A stretch of 26,247 nt of DNA. Origin: Phycisphaeraceae bacterium. Lineage in GTDB: Bacteria; Planctomycetota; Phycisphaerae; Phycisphaerales; Phycisphaeraceae. Shown piece after piece: positions 1 to 8,613 of this stretch. The DNA is taken from contig JADZCW010000253.1 in the NCBI GenBank assembly GCA_020851395.1, forward strand, positions 1 to 26,247. Direction: 5' to 3'. The notes under the pieces were generated by a model. That model saw only the letters and a program-made list of their open reading frames with translations, searched no databases and was not told the origin of the DNA. The position numbers and the translations under genes are program-made. Positions within the stretch are counted from its first letter, which is position 1, and the number at the start of each line of letters is the position of its first letter.

Positions 1-1
1 C

Positions 2-1978
2 CAGACCACCCTCACCCGCATGCGCGCCGCCGCCACCTCCAAGCACCTCGCCGCCTGCCAGGAGCTCCAGGCCCGCTGCAGCATCTCCCGCCGACGCCAC
101 GGCGTCAGCCAGGCCCTCCTGCGCAGCCTCGATCGCTGCACCACCCGCTGGCCCGAACTCGCCGCACGCGTCGCCCTGATGCACCCCGACGAGGTCTACC
201 GCCAGTGGCTCACCGCCGTCACCTTCCGCCTCGAAAAAACCGCCGCCGCCCAGGCCGGCGAGTCCGTCCCCGAGGGCGCTTATCCCTCCGCCCGCGAGCT
301 CGCCGCCGACGTCGAACTCCTCTCCCAGAGCCTCCGCCAGAACGGCCACGAGGAACTTGCCGACGGCGGCGTCCAGGACTGGCTCGACCGCATCGAGGTC
401 TTCGGCTTCCACTTCGCACGCCTGGACATCCGCGAGGACGCCCGCGCCGTACGCCAGGCCGTCGGCGAAGTCCTGCGCCTGATGGGCCGCTGCGACGACC
501 TGGCCGCCCTTGACGAACACGCCAAGCTCGCCGTCCTGAGCGAACCCATCCCCTCCGAGGCCGCCGGCAAGCTGAATCTAGACGCCCTCACCGGCCCCTC
601 GCGCGACCTCGTCGAAGTCTTCCGCCACCTCCAGGACGCCGGCCGCGACTTCGGCCAGGCCGCCCTGGGCGTGACCATCGCCAGCATGACCCACCACGCC
701 AGCGACGTCCTGGCCATGCTCTGGCTCCAACGCCTCGGCGCCGCCATCTGCTCCTGGTCCCAGAGCGAGGGTCACGACCAGATCCTCCTGCCCGTCGTCC
801 CGCTCTTCGAGACCATCGACGACCTCCGCCGCGCCGGCCCGATGATGCGGGACCTCCTCGCCTGCCCCTCCTACCGCGCCCACGTCCAGCGACACGGCCG
901 CCTCCAGATGGTCATGGTCGGCTACTCCGACAGCACCAAGGACGGCGGCTACCTCTCCGCCAACTGGAGCCTCTACCAGGCCCAGGACCAGGTCACCCGC
1001 ATCGCCGAGCGCGCCGGCATCTCCGTCGTCTTCTTCCACGGCCGCGGCGGCGCCCTCGGCCGCGGTGGTGGCCCCGCCGCCCAGGGCATTCTCTCGCTCC
1101 CGCCACACTCCGTGCAGGGCCGCATCCGTATCACCGAGCAGGGCGAGGTCCTCGCCGAACGCTACGACGACCCCGAGATTGCCCTGCGCCACCTCGAGCA
1201 GATGGTTTGGGCCACGCTCCTGGTCGATGTCGTCGGCGCCAAGGAGCCGCCCGCCGAGTGGGCCGTACTGCTCGATGACGCCGCCTCCGCCTCCTACGCC
1301 GCCTACCGCCGGCTTGTCGAGGACCCCGGCTTCGTCTGGTACTTCGAGCAGGCCACCCCCATCGCCGGCATCGAGGGCCTGCCCATCGCCTCGCGCCCCA
1401 GCCGCCGCCGCACGCAGCGCACCATCGCCGACCTGCGCGCCATCCCGTACACCTTCGCCTGGACCCAGAGCCGCCAGGTCATCACCGCCTTCTACGGCCT
1501 GGGCACTGCTCTTGAGCCGCTCCTCCCCGCCAAGCTCGACCTGCTCCGCCAGATGTACCGCCAGTGGCCCTTCTTCAAGGCCGTGATCGACAACGCCGAG
1601 CTCGCCGTCGCCAAGTGTGAGCCGACCATTGCCGCCGAGTACGCCCAGCTCGTCGAGGACCGCGACGCCTCGTCCCGGATCCACGGCCTGATCCAATCCG
1701 AGCTCGCCCGCACCCGCGCCGCCGTCCTGGCCGTCACCGGCCACTCCCAACTCCTTGACGCCGTCCCCTGGCTCCAGCAGTCCATTGCCGTCCGCAACCC
1801 CTACGTCGCCGCGATGAACCTCATCCAGGTCGAGCTCCTCCGCCGACGCCGCGCCCTCCTCGCCGAGTCGCTCGCCGGCCAGGACCCCCCAGCCGCCTGG
1901 CCCGGGCTCGACCGCATCACCGAGCTCCTTCGCCTCTCGATCCAAGCCGTCGCCGCCGGCGTCCGCACCACAGGCTAA
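2..1978 (+). CDS. ppc: Phosphoenolpyruvate carboxylase, C-terminal part (5' end outside window)
   Basis: Cytosolic anaplerotic enzyme that carboxylates phosphoenolpyruvate with bicarbonate to give oxaloacetate. The reading frame is already open at base 2, so the N-terminal part, including the first catalytic histidine region, lies upstream and about 658 codons remain of the usual 880-930. Visible family signatures in order are GYSDSTKDGG (about 920-949), FHGRGGALGRGGGP (about 1033-1074, the catalytic arginine loop), RITEQGEV, and a stretch reading RAIPYTFAWTQSR (about 1437-1475). The protein ends in RTTG, a variant of the conserved RNTG or QNTG C-terminus that reaches the active site. Codon use is strongly C-ending. 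The next gene begins 42 bases after the stop. The family call is near certain; regulation by acetyl-CoA or aspartate cannot be judged from this fragment. Confidence 0.97.
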   Translation, partial: QTTLTRMRAAATSKHLAACQELQARCSISRRRHGVSQALLRSLDRCTTRWPELAARVALMHPDEVYRQWLTAVTFRLEKTAAAQAGESVPEGAYPSARELAADVELLSQSLRQNGHEELADGGVQDWLDRIEVFGFHFARLDIREDARAVRQAVGEVLRLMGRCDDLAALDEHAKLAVLSEPIPSEAAGKLNLDALTGPSRDLVEVFRHLQDAGRDFGQAALGVTIASMTHHASDVLAMLWLQRLGAAICSWSQSEGHDQILLPVVPLFETIDDLRRAGPMMRDLLACPSYRAHVQRHGRLQMVMVGYSDSTKDGGYLSANWSLYQAQDQVTRIAERAGISVVFFHGRGGALGRGGGPAAQGILSLPPHSVQGRIRITEQGEVLAERYDDPEIALRHLEQMVWATLLVDVVGAKEPPAEWAVLLDDAASASYAAYRRLVEDPGFVWYFEQATPIAGIEGLPIASRPSRRRTQRTIADLRAIPYTFAWTQSRQVITAFYGLGTALEPLLPAKLDLLRQMYRQWPFFKAVIDNAELAVAKCEPTIAAEYAQLVEDRDASSRIHGLIQSELARTRAAVLAVTGHSQLLDAVPWLQQSIAVRNPYVAAMNLIQVELLRRRRALLAESLAGQDPPAAWPGLDRITELLRLSIQAVAAGVRTTG

Positions 1979-2020
1979 GATTCCTCCTCCTTGACGCCCC
2001 CCCACGCGGAGCTACGCCCG

Positions 2021-2983
2021 ATGGACCTGCCCATGCCGCGTCTGGCCTTCGACCAGATGCCCCCAGCCCTCAAGGTGCGGGTCTTCGACGTCGACTACAT
2101 CCGTTTCCGCGAGCCCGACGGCGGCCTGCTCTACGTCACCCGCTACGGCTGGCCTCTGCTCGAGCACCTCCTGCCGCGCATCTGGTATCGCCAGGAAGCC
2201 TTCGCCACCCTCGGCCACAAACTCCCGGGGGGCACCGGCTCGGTCTACTACATCCGCACCGAGACCCCCATGAGCCGGCCCGTCGACCTCGTCGTCAAAT
2301 TCTCCCGCGTCGCCCAGGAAGTCCCGCTCATGATCGAGGCGACCTTCCCCGGCGAGATCCCCGCCCAGGCCGCTGAGAACGCCCGCTTCAACAGCCCCTT
2401 CGAGGAATTCTGCCTCCTGATGGACCTCCGTCGCGGCGGCATGCTCGCCCGCTTCTCTTCACCCCCCGACGAAACGCACGACGACCGCCTGGGCCTTCGC
2501 CGCCCCATCCAGATGCGCACCAAGCGCCCGCTCGCCATCTACTGTCCCCCCAACGAATACCCCCTCTGGCGTCTGGGCCGCAGCGAAGCCCGCTTCATCC
2601 CCCACGCCAGCCTCCTCGACGAGTACAAACGCCACGACCCCCGGGCCGTCAAGGCCGACCTCGACATCCACCGCGACTACGTCACCCTCTTCGCCTTCGT
2701 CCAGGGCCTCGACGCCGAGACCGTCTGCCGCCAGGGGGGCATGACCGACCTCGAGCTGACCCTGCTCACCCGCCGCGTCACCGACGAGCTGGCCGTCCGC
2801 GGCTACCGCGTCCTGGACAACAAGCCCCGCCACTTCATCCTCCGCCCGCGCCGCCGCGACGGCCAGCTCCTCGTCCGGCGCGGCCGACTCGTCTACGCCC
2901 TGGTCGACTTCGAACTCCTCCAGCGAACCGAGCCTTACCTCGACCGCATCGAGCACAGTGCCCGGCGTCCCGCCGCCACCTGA
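2021..2983 (+). CDS. Protein-kinase-fold protein, WaaP/Kdo-kinase-like (hypothetical)
   Basis: Predicted 320-residue soluble protein with no signal peptide or membrane segment. I do not recognise a named family, but the order of short motifs fits a protein-kinase fold: a glycine-rich LPGGTGSVYY (68-77), a VVKFSR lysine (K93), an FEEF acidic pair (about 128-129), a catalytic-loop-like LDNKPRHFIL (D266, H271) and an LVDFEL segment (D296) in the place of DFG. The D-x4-H-F-I/L pattern resembles lipopolysaccharide kinases of the WaaP type more than Ser/Thr kinases. The ATG at 2021 is preferred over an in-frame TTG at 1991 because GGAG lies 9 bases before it. It follows ppc by 42 bases and may be co-transcribed. 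Substrate unknown; the kinase assignment is inference from motifs. Confidence 0.6.
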   Translation: MDLPMPRLAFDQMPPALKVRVFDVDYIRFREPDGGLLYVTRYGWPLLEHLLPRIWYRQEAFATLGHKLPGGTGSVYYIRTETPMSRPVDLVVKFSRVAQEVPLMIEATFPGEIPAQAAENARFNSPFEEFCLLMDLRRGGMLARFSSPPDETHDDRLGLRRPIQMRTKRPLAIYCPPNEYPLWRLGRSEARFIPHASLLDEYKRHDPRAVKADLDIHRDYVTLFAFVQGLDAETVCRQGGMTDLELTLLTRRVTDELAVRGYRVLDNKPRHFILRPRRRDGQLLVRRGRLVYALVDFELLQRTEPYLDRIEHSARRPAAT

Positions 2984-3029
2984 TCCGGTCTTTACCCCTC
3001 TCGGCCGAACCTCTCCGCTCCGCCTTGCT

Positions 3030-3035
3030 TACAAT
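3030..3035 (+). promoter_or_regulatory. -10 box TACAAT of a leaderless promoter
   Basis: TACAAT ends 7 bases before the ATG at 3043, which puts the expected transcription start on or next to the start codon. There is no Shine-Dalgarno before this ATG. No good -35 match is visible. Confidence 0.55.
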
Positions 3036-3042
3036 CTCCCGC

Positions 3043-4965
3043 ATGGCAACACCCAGTCCCGCCATCGACGGCCGCTGGTCCGCCAGCCTGCGCGCCGTGG
3101 TGATGCTCACCCTCCTGATCGTCTCCCTGGCCCTGGCCATCTGGATCAGCGAGCTCCGCCGCCCCGGCCCGCCGCTGACGCTCGCCCCCCAGATGCACGG
3201 CCCGCTGTCCCTGAGCACCCCCGACGGCTGGATCACCGTCTCCTCCGACGTTCCCCCCGCCCTGCTCCGCGACGCCGCGGTCCTGCGCCGTCCCGACGGC
3301 GACCAGGAACTCCTGATCGGCCGACTCCCCGACGCCCCCGCCCGCTCGCCCCTGCGCGCCCTCGACGAGGCCTACCTCCTGCTCGTCCACAGCCCTGAAA
3401 CCCACGACGAGTCCCCCGCCCCCGTCGCCCGTCTGCGCATCGGACCGATCCTCGGCGCCCAGCGCCTGAGCGTCAAGGCCGACGACCAGGGCAAGCCCCG
3501 CAAGCAGCTCCTGGCCGTCCTGACCCTCTCCGGACGACAGTACTGGGTCCTGCGTCTCTCCGGCTCCCTCCTGGCCGACCCCAACGACCCCCAGGCCGTC
3601 AACCGCGAACTCGTCTTCGACCGCCGACTCTTCGAGAGCATCCTCGAGTCCGTCTCGCTGACCAACCTCCGTCCCGCAGGCGAGGCTGACTTCCACGCCG
3701 TCGGCCTGCGTCCCGTGACGATCCCCGGCTACGACTTCTGGATCGATCCCAGCCAGCTCCCCGACTCCCCCCTGATCGTCCTGCCCACAGAGGGCCACGC
3801 CTACCTCCAGACCCTCCGCCTCCGCTCGGAGCTCGTCAACCTCCCCGCCGACTCCAACAACCCCTACAACCCCTACGAACTGCTCGCCCGCCGATTCGAG
3901 ACCATGTTCGGCCAGCTCCCCGACCCGTCGCAACTGACCTTCGTCAAGCTCCCCGACATCGCCGGCCCGCGCCTTCGCCTGGGCATTGACCCCGCCACCG
4001 GATTCTTCAAGGAGCTCTGGTACCTGCCCATCGGCCCCGACCACGCCCTGCTCGCGGAGCTCTGTGCCGAGGGCCCCGCGCAGGTCGGCCAGGAACTCCT
4101 TGCCCTGCTCCGCGCCTTCTGCCGGCTCGAGTACGCCTCCTCCGACCCCGCCACCCAGCCCGCCGCGGAGAGTCCCCTCGACGATATGCTCGCCCGCGGC
4201 CGCCGGATCGTCGCCGAACAGCTCCGCCAAGCCCCCGCGTTGCTTGACCCCAAGCCCGAGGCCCGCCTGCTCGTCCACGACCAGTGGCCCGTTGCATGGG
4301 AGCTCGCCCGCCACCGTCTCCTCTCCGAGGCCTCCGACCACGCCATTCGCTGGGACGTCGCCGGCATGTTCGGCAACGTCCTGCGCTACCGCATCACCGC
4401 CTCGATGGCCCCCGATGGTTCGAGCTTCGCCCAGCAGACCCTCCGCCAGACCCGCACGCCCCAGGGTCAGCCGATGCGGACCATCCAGACCCTCCTGGAC
4501 CTCCGCGACGGCGTGCTGAGCTTCACCTCACGCCTCGTCGACCAGGATCAGCCCGCTTTCTCCTGGCAGATGCCCGCCCCCGATCCGATGGTCCTGCCCC
4601 TGGTCGACTCCGTCTGGCCCCTCGACGAACTCTCCAAGCAGACCGGCCCGGCCCTGGCCTGGATGAGCCTCGGATTCCTCAAGCCCGCCCCCTGCACGAT
4701 TCATCTCGTGCCCTCCGATCAGACCGCCCACGGCCAGCCGGTCCTGGTCGTCCGCCCCTTCATGGCCATGGATCCCTCCCTGATGCTACTTGACTCCCAG
4801 GGGCGCGCCGTCCGATACCAATGGCTGTGGGACTCGGCCGACCTGGGCCTGTCCAACCGCAGGTACACCACCTCCCGGGTCACTCTCCAGACGCTTCTGG
4901 ACGCCTTCCCCCAGGCCGGCCCAGACATCGAAAAAGCCCAGCAGGAGCTCGATCATGAACCTTAA
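3043..4965 (+). CDS. Membrane-anchored hypothetical envelope protein
   Basis: Predicted 640 residues. One N-terminal hydrophobic segment (about 17-37, AVVMLTLLIVSLALAIWI) follows a short positively charged tail, so the bulk should lie outside the cytoplasmic membrane. No family is recognised. The first half (about 50-220) contains a DGWITV start and a segment ending FESILESVSL, which resembles the layout of PsbP/DcrB-like exported domains. The second half alternates beta-type strands and ends in a charged tail. The ATG at 3043 is chosen over an in-frame TTG at 3025 because the TACAAT box covers 3030-3035. The stop overlaps the next gene by 11 bases, so the two are translated as a unit. The downstream gene has the same overall plan and may be a diverged paralogue. 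Confidence 0.8.
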   Translation: MATPSPAIDGRWSASLRAVVMLTLLIVSLALAIWISELRRPGPPLTLAPQMHGPLSLSTPDGWITVSSDVPPALLRDAAVLRRPDGDQELLIGRLPDAPARSPLRALDEAYLLLVHSPETHDESPAPVARLRIGPILGAQRLSVKADDQGKPRKQLLAVLTLSGRQYWVLRLSGSLLADPNDPQAVNRELVFDRRLFESILESVSLTNLRPAGEADFHAVGLRPVTIPGYDFWIDPSQLPDSPLIVLPTEGHAYLQTLRLRSELVNLPADSNNPYNPYELLARRFETMFGQLPDPSQLTFVKLPDIAGPRLRLGIDPATGFFKELWYLPIGPDHALLAELCAEGPAQVGQELLALLRAFCRLEYASSDPATQPAAESPLDDMLARGRRIVAEQLRQAPALLDPKPEARLLVHDQWPVAWELARHRLLSEASDHAIRWDVAGMFGNVLRYRITASMAPDGSSFAQQTLRQTRTPQGQPMRTIQTLLDLRDGVLSFTSRLVDQDQPAFSWQMPAPDPMVLPLVDSVWPLDELSKQTGPALAWMSLGFLKPAPCTIHLVPSDQTAHGQPVLVVRPFMAMDPSLMLLDSQGRAVRYQWLWDSADLGLSNRRYTTSRVTLQTLLDAFPQAGPDIEKAQQELDHEP

Positions 4966-6460
4966 ATCTCTTTTCTTCATCCGCCGCGCCGCCAGCCGTG
5001 CCTCCGTCGTCCGCGCCGGACTGCTGCTGGCGACCGCCCTGGTCGCCTTCGGCCAATACCAGGCCCAGCAGCCCTCGCCCGCCAAAGCCGCCGCACCCTC
5101 GGCCGACGACAACCTCCTCTCCGAGCAGCGCTGGGACGAGCAGGCCCACGGCCTGTCGCTCCGCCCACCCCTAGGCGCCAAGCTCCAGCAGTCCAACAGC
5201 GCCGACGCCCTGTTGGTCATCGCCGGCCAGGAGGGCTATTCCATCGAGCTCTACTACCGCCAGATCAAGCCCGGCGAGGAGATCGCCCCTTACGTCACCT
5301 CCGACGCCGCCAATCCCAAGTCTTCCCAGCTCAACACCGTCAGCACCGACACCGTCCAACTCGACATCCAGGCCGTCGAGCAGATGGCCCTGCACCAGGT
5401 CTCGGCCGCCCACCCCCAGGCCGTCCAGATCGACCGCGGCAAGTTCTCCGTCGGCAACGACCCCGGATCGTTGCTCTACTTCCGCCTCGTGAATCAGGAC
5501 AACAGCGCCTGGGTCCTCGGCCACGCTTACCTCCTGCTCGACCCTCAGTCCTTTGTCATGCTCCGTTTGCTCGCCCCCGAGGCCAAGTTCAAGCAGGTCC
5601 GCCCCGTCTTCGAGGCCGTCGCCCGCAGCCTCGCCGTCGAGGACCCCGCCGTCCGCGACCAGCTCCGCAAACAGCAGGTCCAGCAGGGTCAGGCCTGGCT
5701 GCAGTCCCTCACCCCCGACCGCATCTCCAAGGCCGTCCTCCCCGAGCAATGGTTCCGCATGCTCGACGAGGGCAAGGACGTCGGCTACCTCCGCATCACC
5801 CAGCGCACCGGCAGACGGCTGAGCTTCGACGGGGTCGAGATCCAGGTCCAGTCCCGGGTCGAGGTCGACCAGCAGGCCATCGACACGCTCAGCACCATGT
5901 TCCTCTCGAACGCCCAGGACTACGAGGATTGGTCCACCAAGACCACCGTCCGCTCACTGACCCCCTCACCCGCCCCCAAGGGCAACGCCCCCCCGCCCCC
6001 CGACGTGATCTCCGCCGCCGAGACCGGCGTGCGCACCAAGGGCGGCATCACCGTCACGCGCCAGAACGTCACCGGCACCAACAAGTACACCTGGGACGTC
6101 CCGCCCGAGGGTTACCTCCCCCAGGTCCTGGTCTACCTCATGCCCTCCCTGCTCCCGCGCGACAAGCCCGCGACCATGGGCTTCTACGCCTACTACCCCG
6201 CCAACGGCGCCATCTCCTACCGCCTGATCCAGGTCCAACCCACCGGCAAGGGCGCCATCAAGCTCGTGACCCAGCCCAGCCCCAGCGTCCAGAGCGAGTC
6301 CGCCGATTTCGACGCCGCCGGCCGACTGCTCAAACGCGACCTGCCCGAGGGCGGCTCCATCGTCCCCGCCACCCGCCAGCAGATCGCCACGATCTGGAAG
6401 GGCATGCTCCCCGCCTCCTCCGCTCCCGTCACAGCCCCCGGCAGCGCCGCGGCGCAGTAA
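4955..6460 (+). CDS. Exported hypothetical protein, possible paralogue of the preceding gene
   Basis: Predicted 501 residues. The N-terminus has an arginine-rich start, a hydrophobic core GLLLATALVAFG (about 22-33) and a likely signal peptidase site near the following alanines, so it is probably exported. The first half carries an amphipathic alpha/beta region ending VFEAVARSLAVED, similar in place and shape to the ESILESVSL element of the upstream protein. The second half has GYLRITQRTGRRLSFDG and a late AAGRLLKRDLPEG motif. The ATG at 4955 lies inside the end of the upstream gene with AGGAG seven bases before it (4943-4947), a strong coupled start; the longer open frame back to 4790 is overlap with the upstream gene. 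No enzymatic motif is visible. It converges on the lipoprotein gene 22 bases away. Confidence 0.8.
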   Translation: MNLKSLFFIRRAASRASVVRAGLLLATALVAFGQYQAQQPSPAKAAAPSADDNLLSEQRWDEQAHGLSLRPPLGAKLQQSNSADALLVIAGQEGYSIELYYRQIKPGEEIAPYVTSDAANPKSSQLNTVSTDTVQLDIQAVEQMALHQVSAAHPQAVQIDRGKFSVGNDPGSLLYFRLVNQDNSAWVLGHAYLLLDPQSFVMLRLLAPEAKFKQVRPVFEAVARSLAVEDPAVRDQLRKQQVQQGQAWLQSLTPDRISKAVLPEQWFRMLDEGKDVGYLRITQRTGRRLSFDGVEIQVQSRVEVDQQAIDTLSTMFLSNAQDYEDWSTKTTVRSLTPSPAPKGNAPPPPDVISAAETGVRTKGGITVTRQNVTGTNKYTWDVPPEGYLPQVLVYLMPSLLPRDKPATMGFYAYYPANGAISYRLIQVQPTGKGAIKLVTQPSPSVQSESADFDAAGRLLKRDLPEGGSIVPATRQQIATIWKGMLPASSAPVTAPGSAAAQ

Positions 6461-6482
6461 ACCCTTTGGCCCACCGACAAGA

Positions 6483-7490
6483 TCACCGCGACGCCGGCGC
6501 CGGCAGCTCCCACAACGGGCACGGCCGACCCTCGCTCGTCACGTAAAGCGTCCGTCCGTCCAGCCCGTAGCAGACAGCCTCGCCCTGGTGCAGCAGCGGC
6601 GACGGGACCAGCTCCGCCTTGCTCGCCAGCACCTGCGCCCAAGCCTGCCCCGGCTCACGCGTGAACTCGAACACCCCCAGGTAATTCCTCACCACCGCGT
6701 GCACCCCGTCGCGCGAGAAATCCATCGCCGTCGCCACCCCGTACCTCACCTCCGCTACATACCTGGCCACCACCGGCCCCGCCGCCGGCATCGTGCTCGG
6801 CCGCGTCGCCGCCGCTTGCGGGGGCGTCGGGAAGTCCGGCAGCTCCACCCGATAAAGCCGCGGAAGCTGATCATCCTTTGGCCGCGGATGAAACCGCGTC
6901 TTGCTCAGGATGTAAACCACGTTCTCCCCCGGGTCATACGCCAGCGACTCGGCGTTGTGCGGCCCATCCTGATACACCACCTCGTACCGCGCGATGACGC
7001 CCAGCGGCGCATTCGGCGGCGGTGGGGGGGCAGGCGCCGGCCGCAGCACGGGTTCCTCGACCAGATACAGCATGACCGACGCGCGGCCGGCGTCGTTGTC
7101 CCCGATGTCCCCGATCAGCAGATAGTTCCGCCCATCGCGGCTGAACCCCGCGATGTCCTCCCAGTCGACGTTCTTGACCTGTGCCGGTTCTCCCCGCTCC
7201 AGCGCGGGATAGAACCGTGTCTGCCGCGTGATCTGCGGCCGATACGTCCCCCGGTTACGGCCGTCCAGTCCAATCAGGTACAGACAAGGCGCGTTGCCCG
7301 AGTCGTTGTGCGTCCAGAGCAGGCCGGGGTTCGCCGCGCTCGCCGCCAGCCCGCTGCTCTCGTCGATGCTCGCGTCCTGCAGGTCCGGCAACTGCCTCGG
7401 CTGCGGTCGCGTCGGCGGCGCCGCCGAGCACGCCGCGGTGAAGATCGCCAGCACCGGCAGCAACGACATCAGCCGCACCATCCACCCCAT
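6483..7490 (-). CDS. Putative lipoprotein with a beta-propeller-like, SdiA-regulated-type domain
   Basis: Predicted 335 residues. The N-terminus MGWMVRLMSLLPVLAIF leads to TAAC, a lipobox-like site with Cys21, so it is probably lipidated and attached to a membrane. The mature part contains SSGLAAS, LLWTHNDSG, VDWEDIAGF and LLIGDIGDND motifs, a pattern I associate with calcium-binding or NHL/SdiA-regulated beta-propellers. A proline tract (PAPAPPPPPNAP) interrupts the middle and is encoded by a G7 run on the plus strand near 7024. The start at 7490 is supported by AGGGAG six bases upstream, which overlaps the ruvB stop; the gene is the last of the minus-strand unit. The function is unknown, and no catalytic residues can be assigned. 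Confidence 0.7.
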   Translation of the reverse strand: MGWMVRLMSLLPVLAIFTAACSAAPPTRPQPRQLPDLQDASIDESSGLAASAANPGLLWTHNDSGNAPCLYLIGLDGRNRGTYRPQITRQTRFYPALERGEPAQVKNVDWEDIAGFSRDGRNYLLIGDIGDNDAGRASVMLYLVEEPVLRPAPAPPPPPNAPLGVIARYEVVYQDGPHNAESLAYDPGENVVYILSKTRFHPRPKDDQLPRLYRVELPDFPTPPQAAATRPSTMPAAGPVVARYVAEVRYGVATAMDFSRDGVHAVVRNYLGVFEFTREPGQAWAQVLASKAELVPSPLLHQGEAVCYGLDGRTLYVTSEGRPCPLWELPAPASR

Positions 7491-7503
7491 GCGCCGCTCC
7501 CTC

Positions 7504-8580
7504 TCAGCCCTGCGGCGACGTGAAAAGTTCCGGCTGATCATCCTCGTCCGCCAGCCGCGGCGGAAGCCGCAGCCCCAGGTGCTCCGCCGCCGCGTGCGTC
7601 AGCTGCCGCCCGCGCCGCGTCCGTGCCAGGAACCCGATCTGCAACAGGTACGGCTCGACCACGTCCTCCAGCGTCGCCGCGTCCTCGCTGAGCGTCGCGG
7701 CCACCGCCTCGAGCCCCACCGGCCCGCCCTGGTACACGCTGGCGATCACCCCCAGGTACTTGCGATCCAGCTCATCAAGCCCCAGCGTGTCCACCCCCTC
7801 GAGCCGCAGCGCGATGTCCGTCAGGTCCGGGTCCAGCTGCCCGTCCCCGCGCACCTGCGCAAAGTCCCGCACCCGCCGCAGCAGCCGATTGGCGATCCGT
7901 GGCGTCCCCCGCGAGCGCCGCGCGATCATCTCCAGCGACGCCTCCCGAGCGTGGCTCCCCTGGGCCGCCTGCGGGATCCTCATCACCTCCGCGCTCCGCC
8001 CGAGGATCTTCAGCAAGTCCTCCGTCCCGTAGAAGTCCAGATTATGTGTGATCCCGAACCGCGACCGCAGCGGCCCGGTGATCAGCCCCGCCCGCGTCGT
8101 CGCCCCGATCAGCGTGAATGGGCGCAGCGGCATCGTGATCGTCCGCGCGTGCATCCCCGAGTCCACCGTCACGTCGATCTTGAAGTCCTCCATCGCCGGG
8201 TAGATGTACTCCTCCACCACCGCCGGCAGCCTGTGAATCTCGTCAATGAACAGCACGTCCCCGTCCCCCAGGTTCGTCAGCGTCCCGACCAGATCCCCCG
8301 GCCGCGACAGCGCCGGCCCGCTGGTCACGACCAACCTCGCCGACATCTCCCCCGCGATGATGTGCGCCAGCGTCGTCTTGCCCAGACCCGGCGGCCCGTG
8401 CAGCAACACGTGCTCCATCGGCTCATGCCGCTGCCGCACCGCCGCCAGCGTGATCGAGAGCTTCTCGATCAGCTTGGCCTGACCCACGTACTCGCTCAGC
8501 CGCGCCGGCCTCAGCGAGATGCTCAGCATCTCGTCGCGCGTGTCCGAGGCCTGGGGAGAGATGATCCGCTCTTTGGCCAT
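7504..8580 (-). CDS. ruvB: Holliday junction branch migration helicase RuvB
   Basis: 358-residue AAA+ motor that, with RuvA, drives branch migration of Holliday junctions in recombination repair. Visible motifs are Walker A GPPGLGKT (62-69), Walker B FIDE (111-114), sensor 1 IGATTR (158-163), the arginine finger in LRSRFG (R174) and sensor 2 GTPRIANRLLRR, followed by the winged-helix C-terminal domain with GLDELDRKYL. Length is close to the usual 330-350. An in-frame ATG at 8598 exists, but a TACAAT box lies between it and the ATG at 8580, so 8580 is chosen. ruvA and ruvC are not adjacent. It sits 33 bases after lysA and appears to have its own leaderless promoter. Confidence 0.97.
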   Translation of the reverse strand: MAKERIISPQASDTRDEMLSISLRPARLSEYVGQAKLIEKLSITLAAVRQRHEPMEHVLLHGPPGLGKTTLAHIIAGEMSARLVVTSGPALSRPGDLVGTLTNLGDGDVLFIDEIHRLPAVVEEYIYPAMEDFKIDVTVDSGMHARTITMPLRPFTLIGATTRAGLITGPLRSRFGITHNLDFYGTEDLLKILGRSAEVMRIPQAAQGSHAREASLEMIARRSRGTPRIANRLLRRVRDFAQVRGDGQLDPDLTDIALRLEGVDTLGLDELDRKYLGVIASVYQGGPVGLEAVAATLSEDAATLEDVVEPYLLQIGFLARTRRGRQLTHAAAEHLGLRLPPRLADEDDQPELFTSPQG

Positions 8581-8586
8581 GCCCGT

Positions 8587-8592
8587 ATTGTA
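8587..8592 (-). promoter_or_regulatory. -10 box TACAAT before ruvB
   Basis: Read on the minus strand, TACAAT is followed by six bases (ACGGGC) and the ruvB ATG, so transcription should begin at the A of the start codon. The box lies in the 33-base lysA-ruvB gap. A weak TGAACG lies 18 bases upstream of it. Confidence 0.55.
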
Positions 8593-8613
8593 AGACATCG
8601 CCCCCTGGGACGT

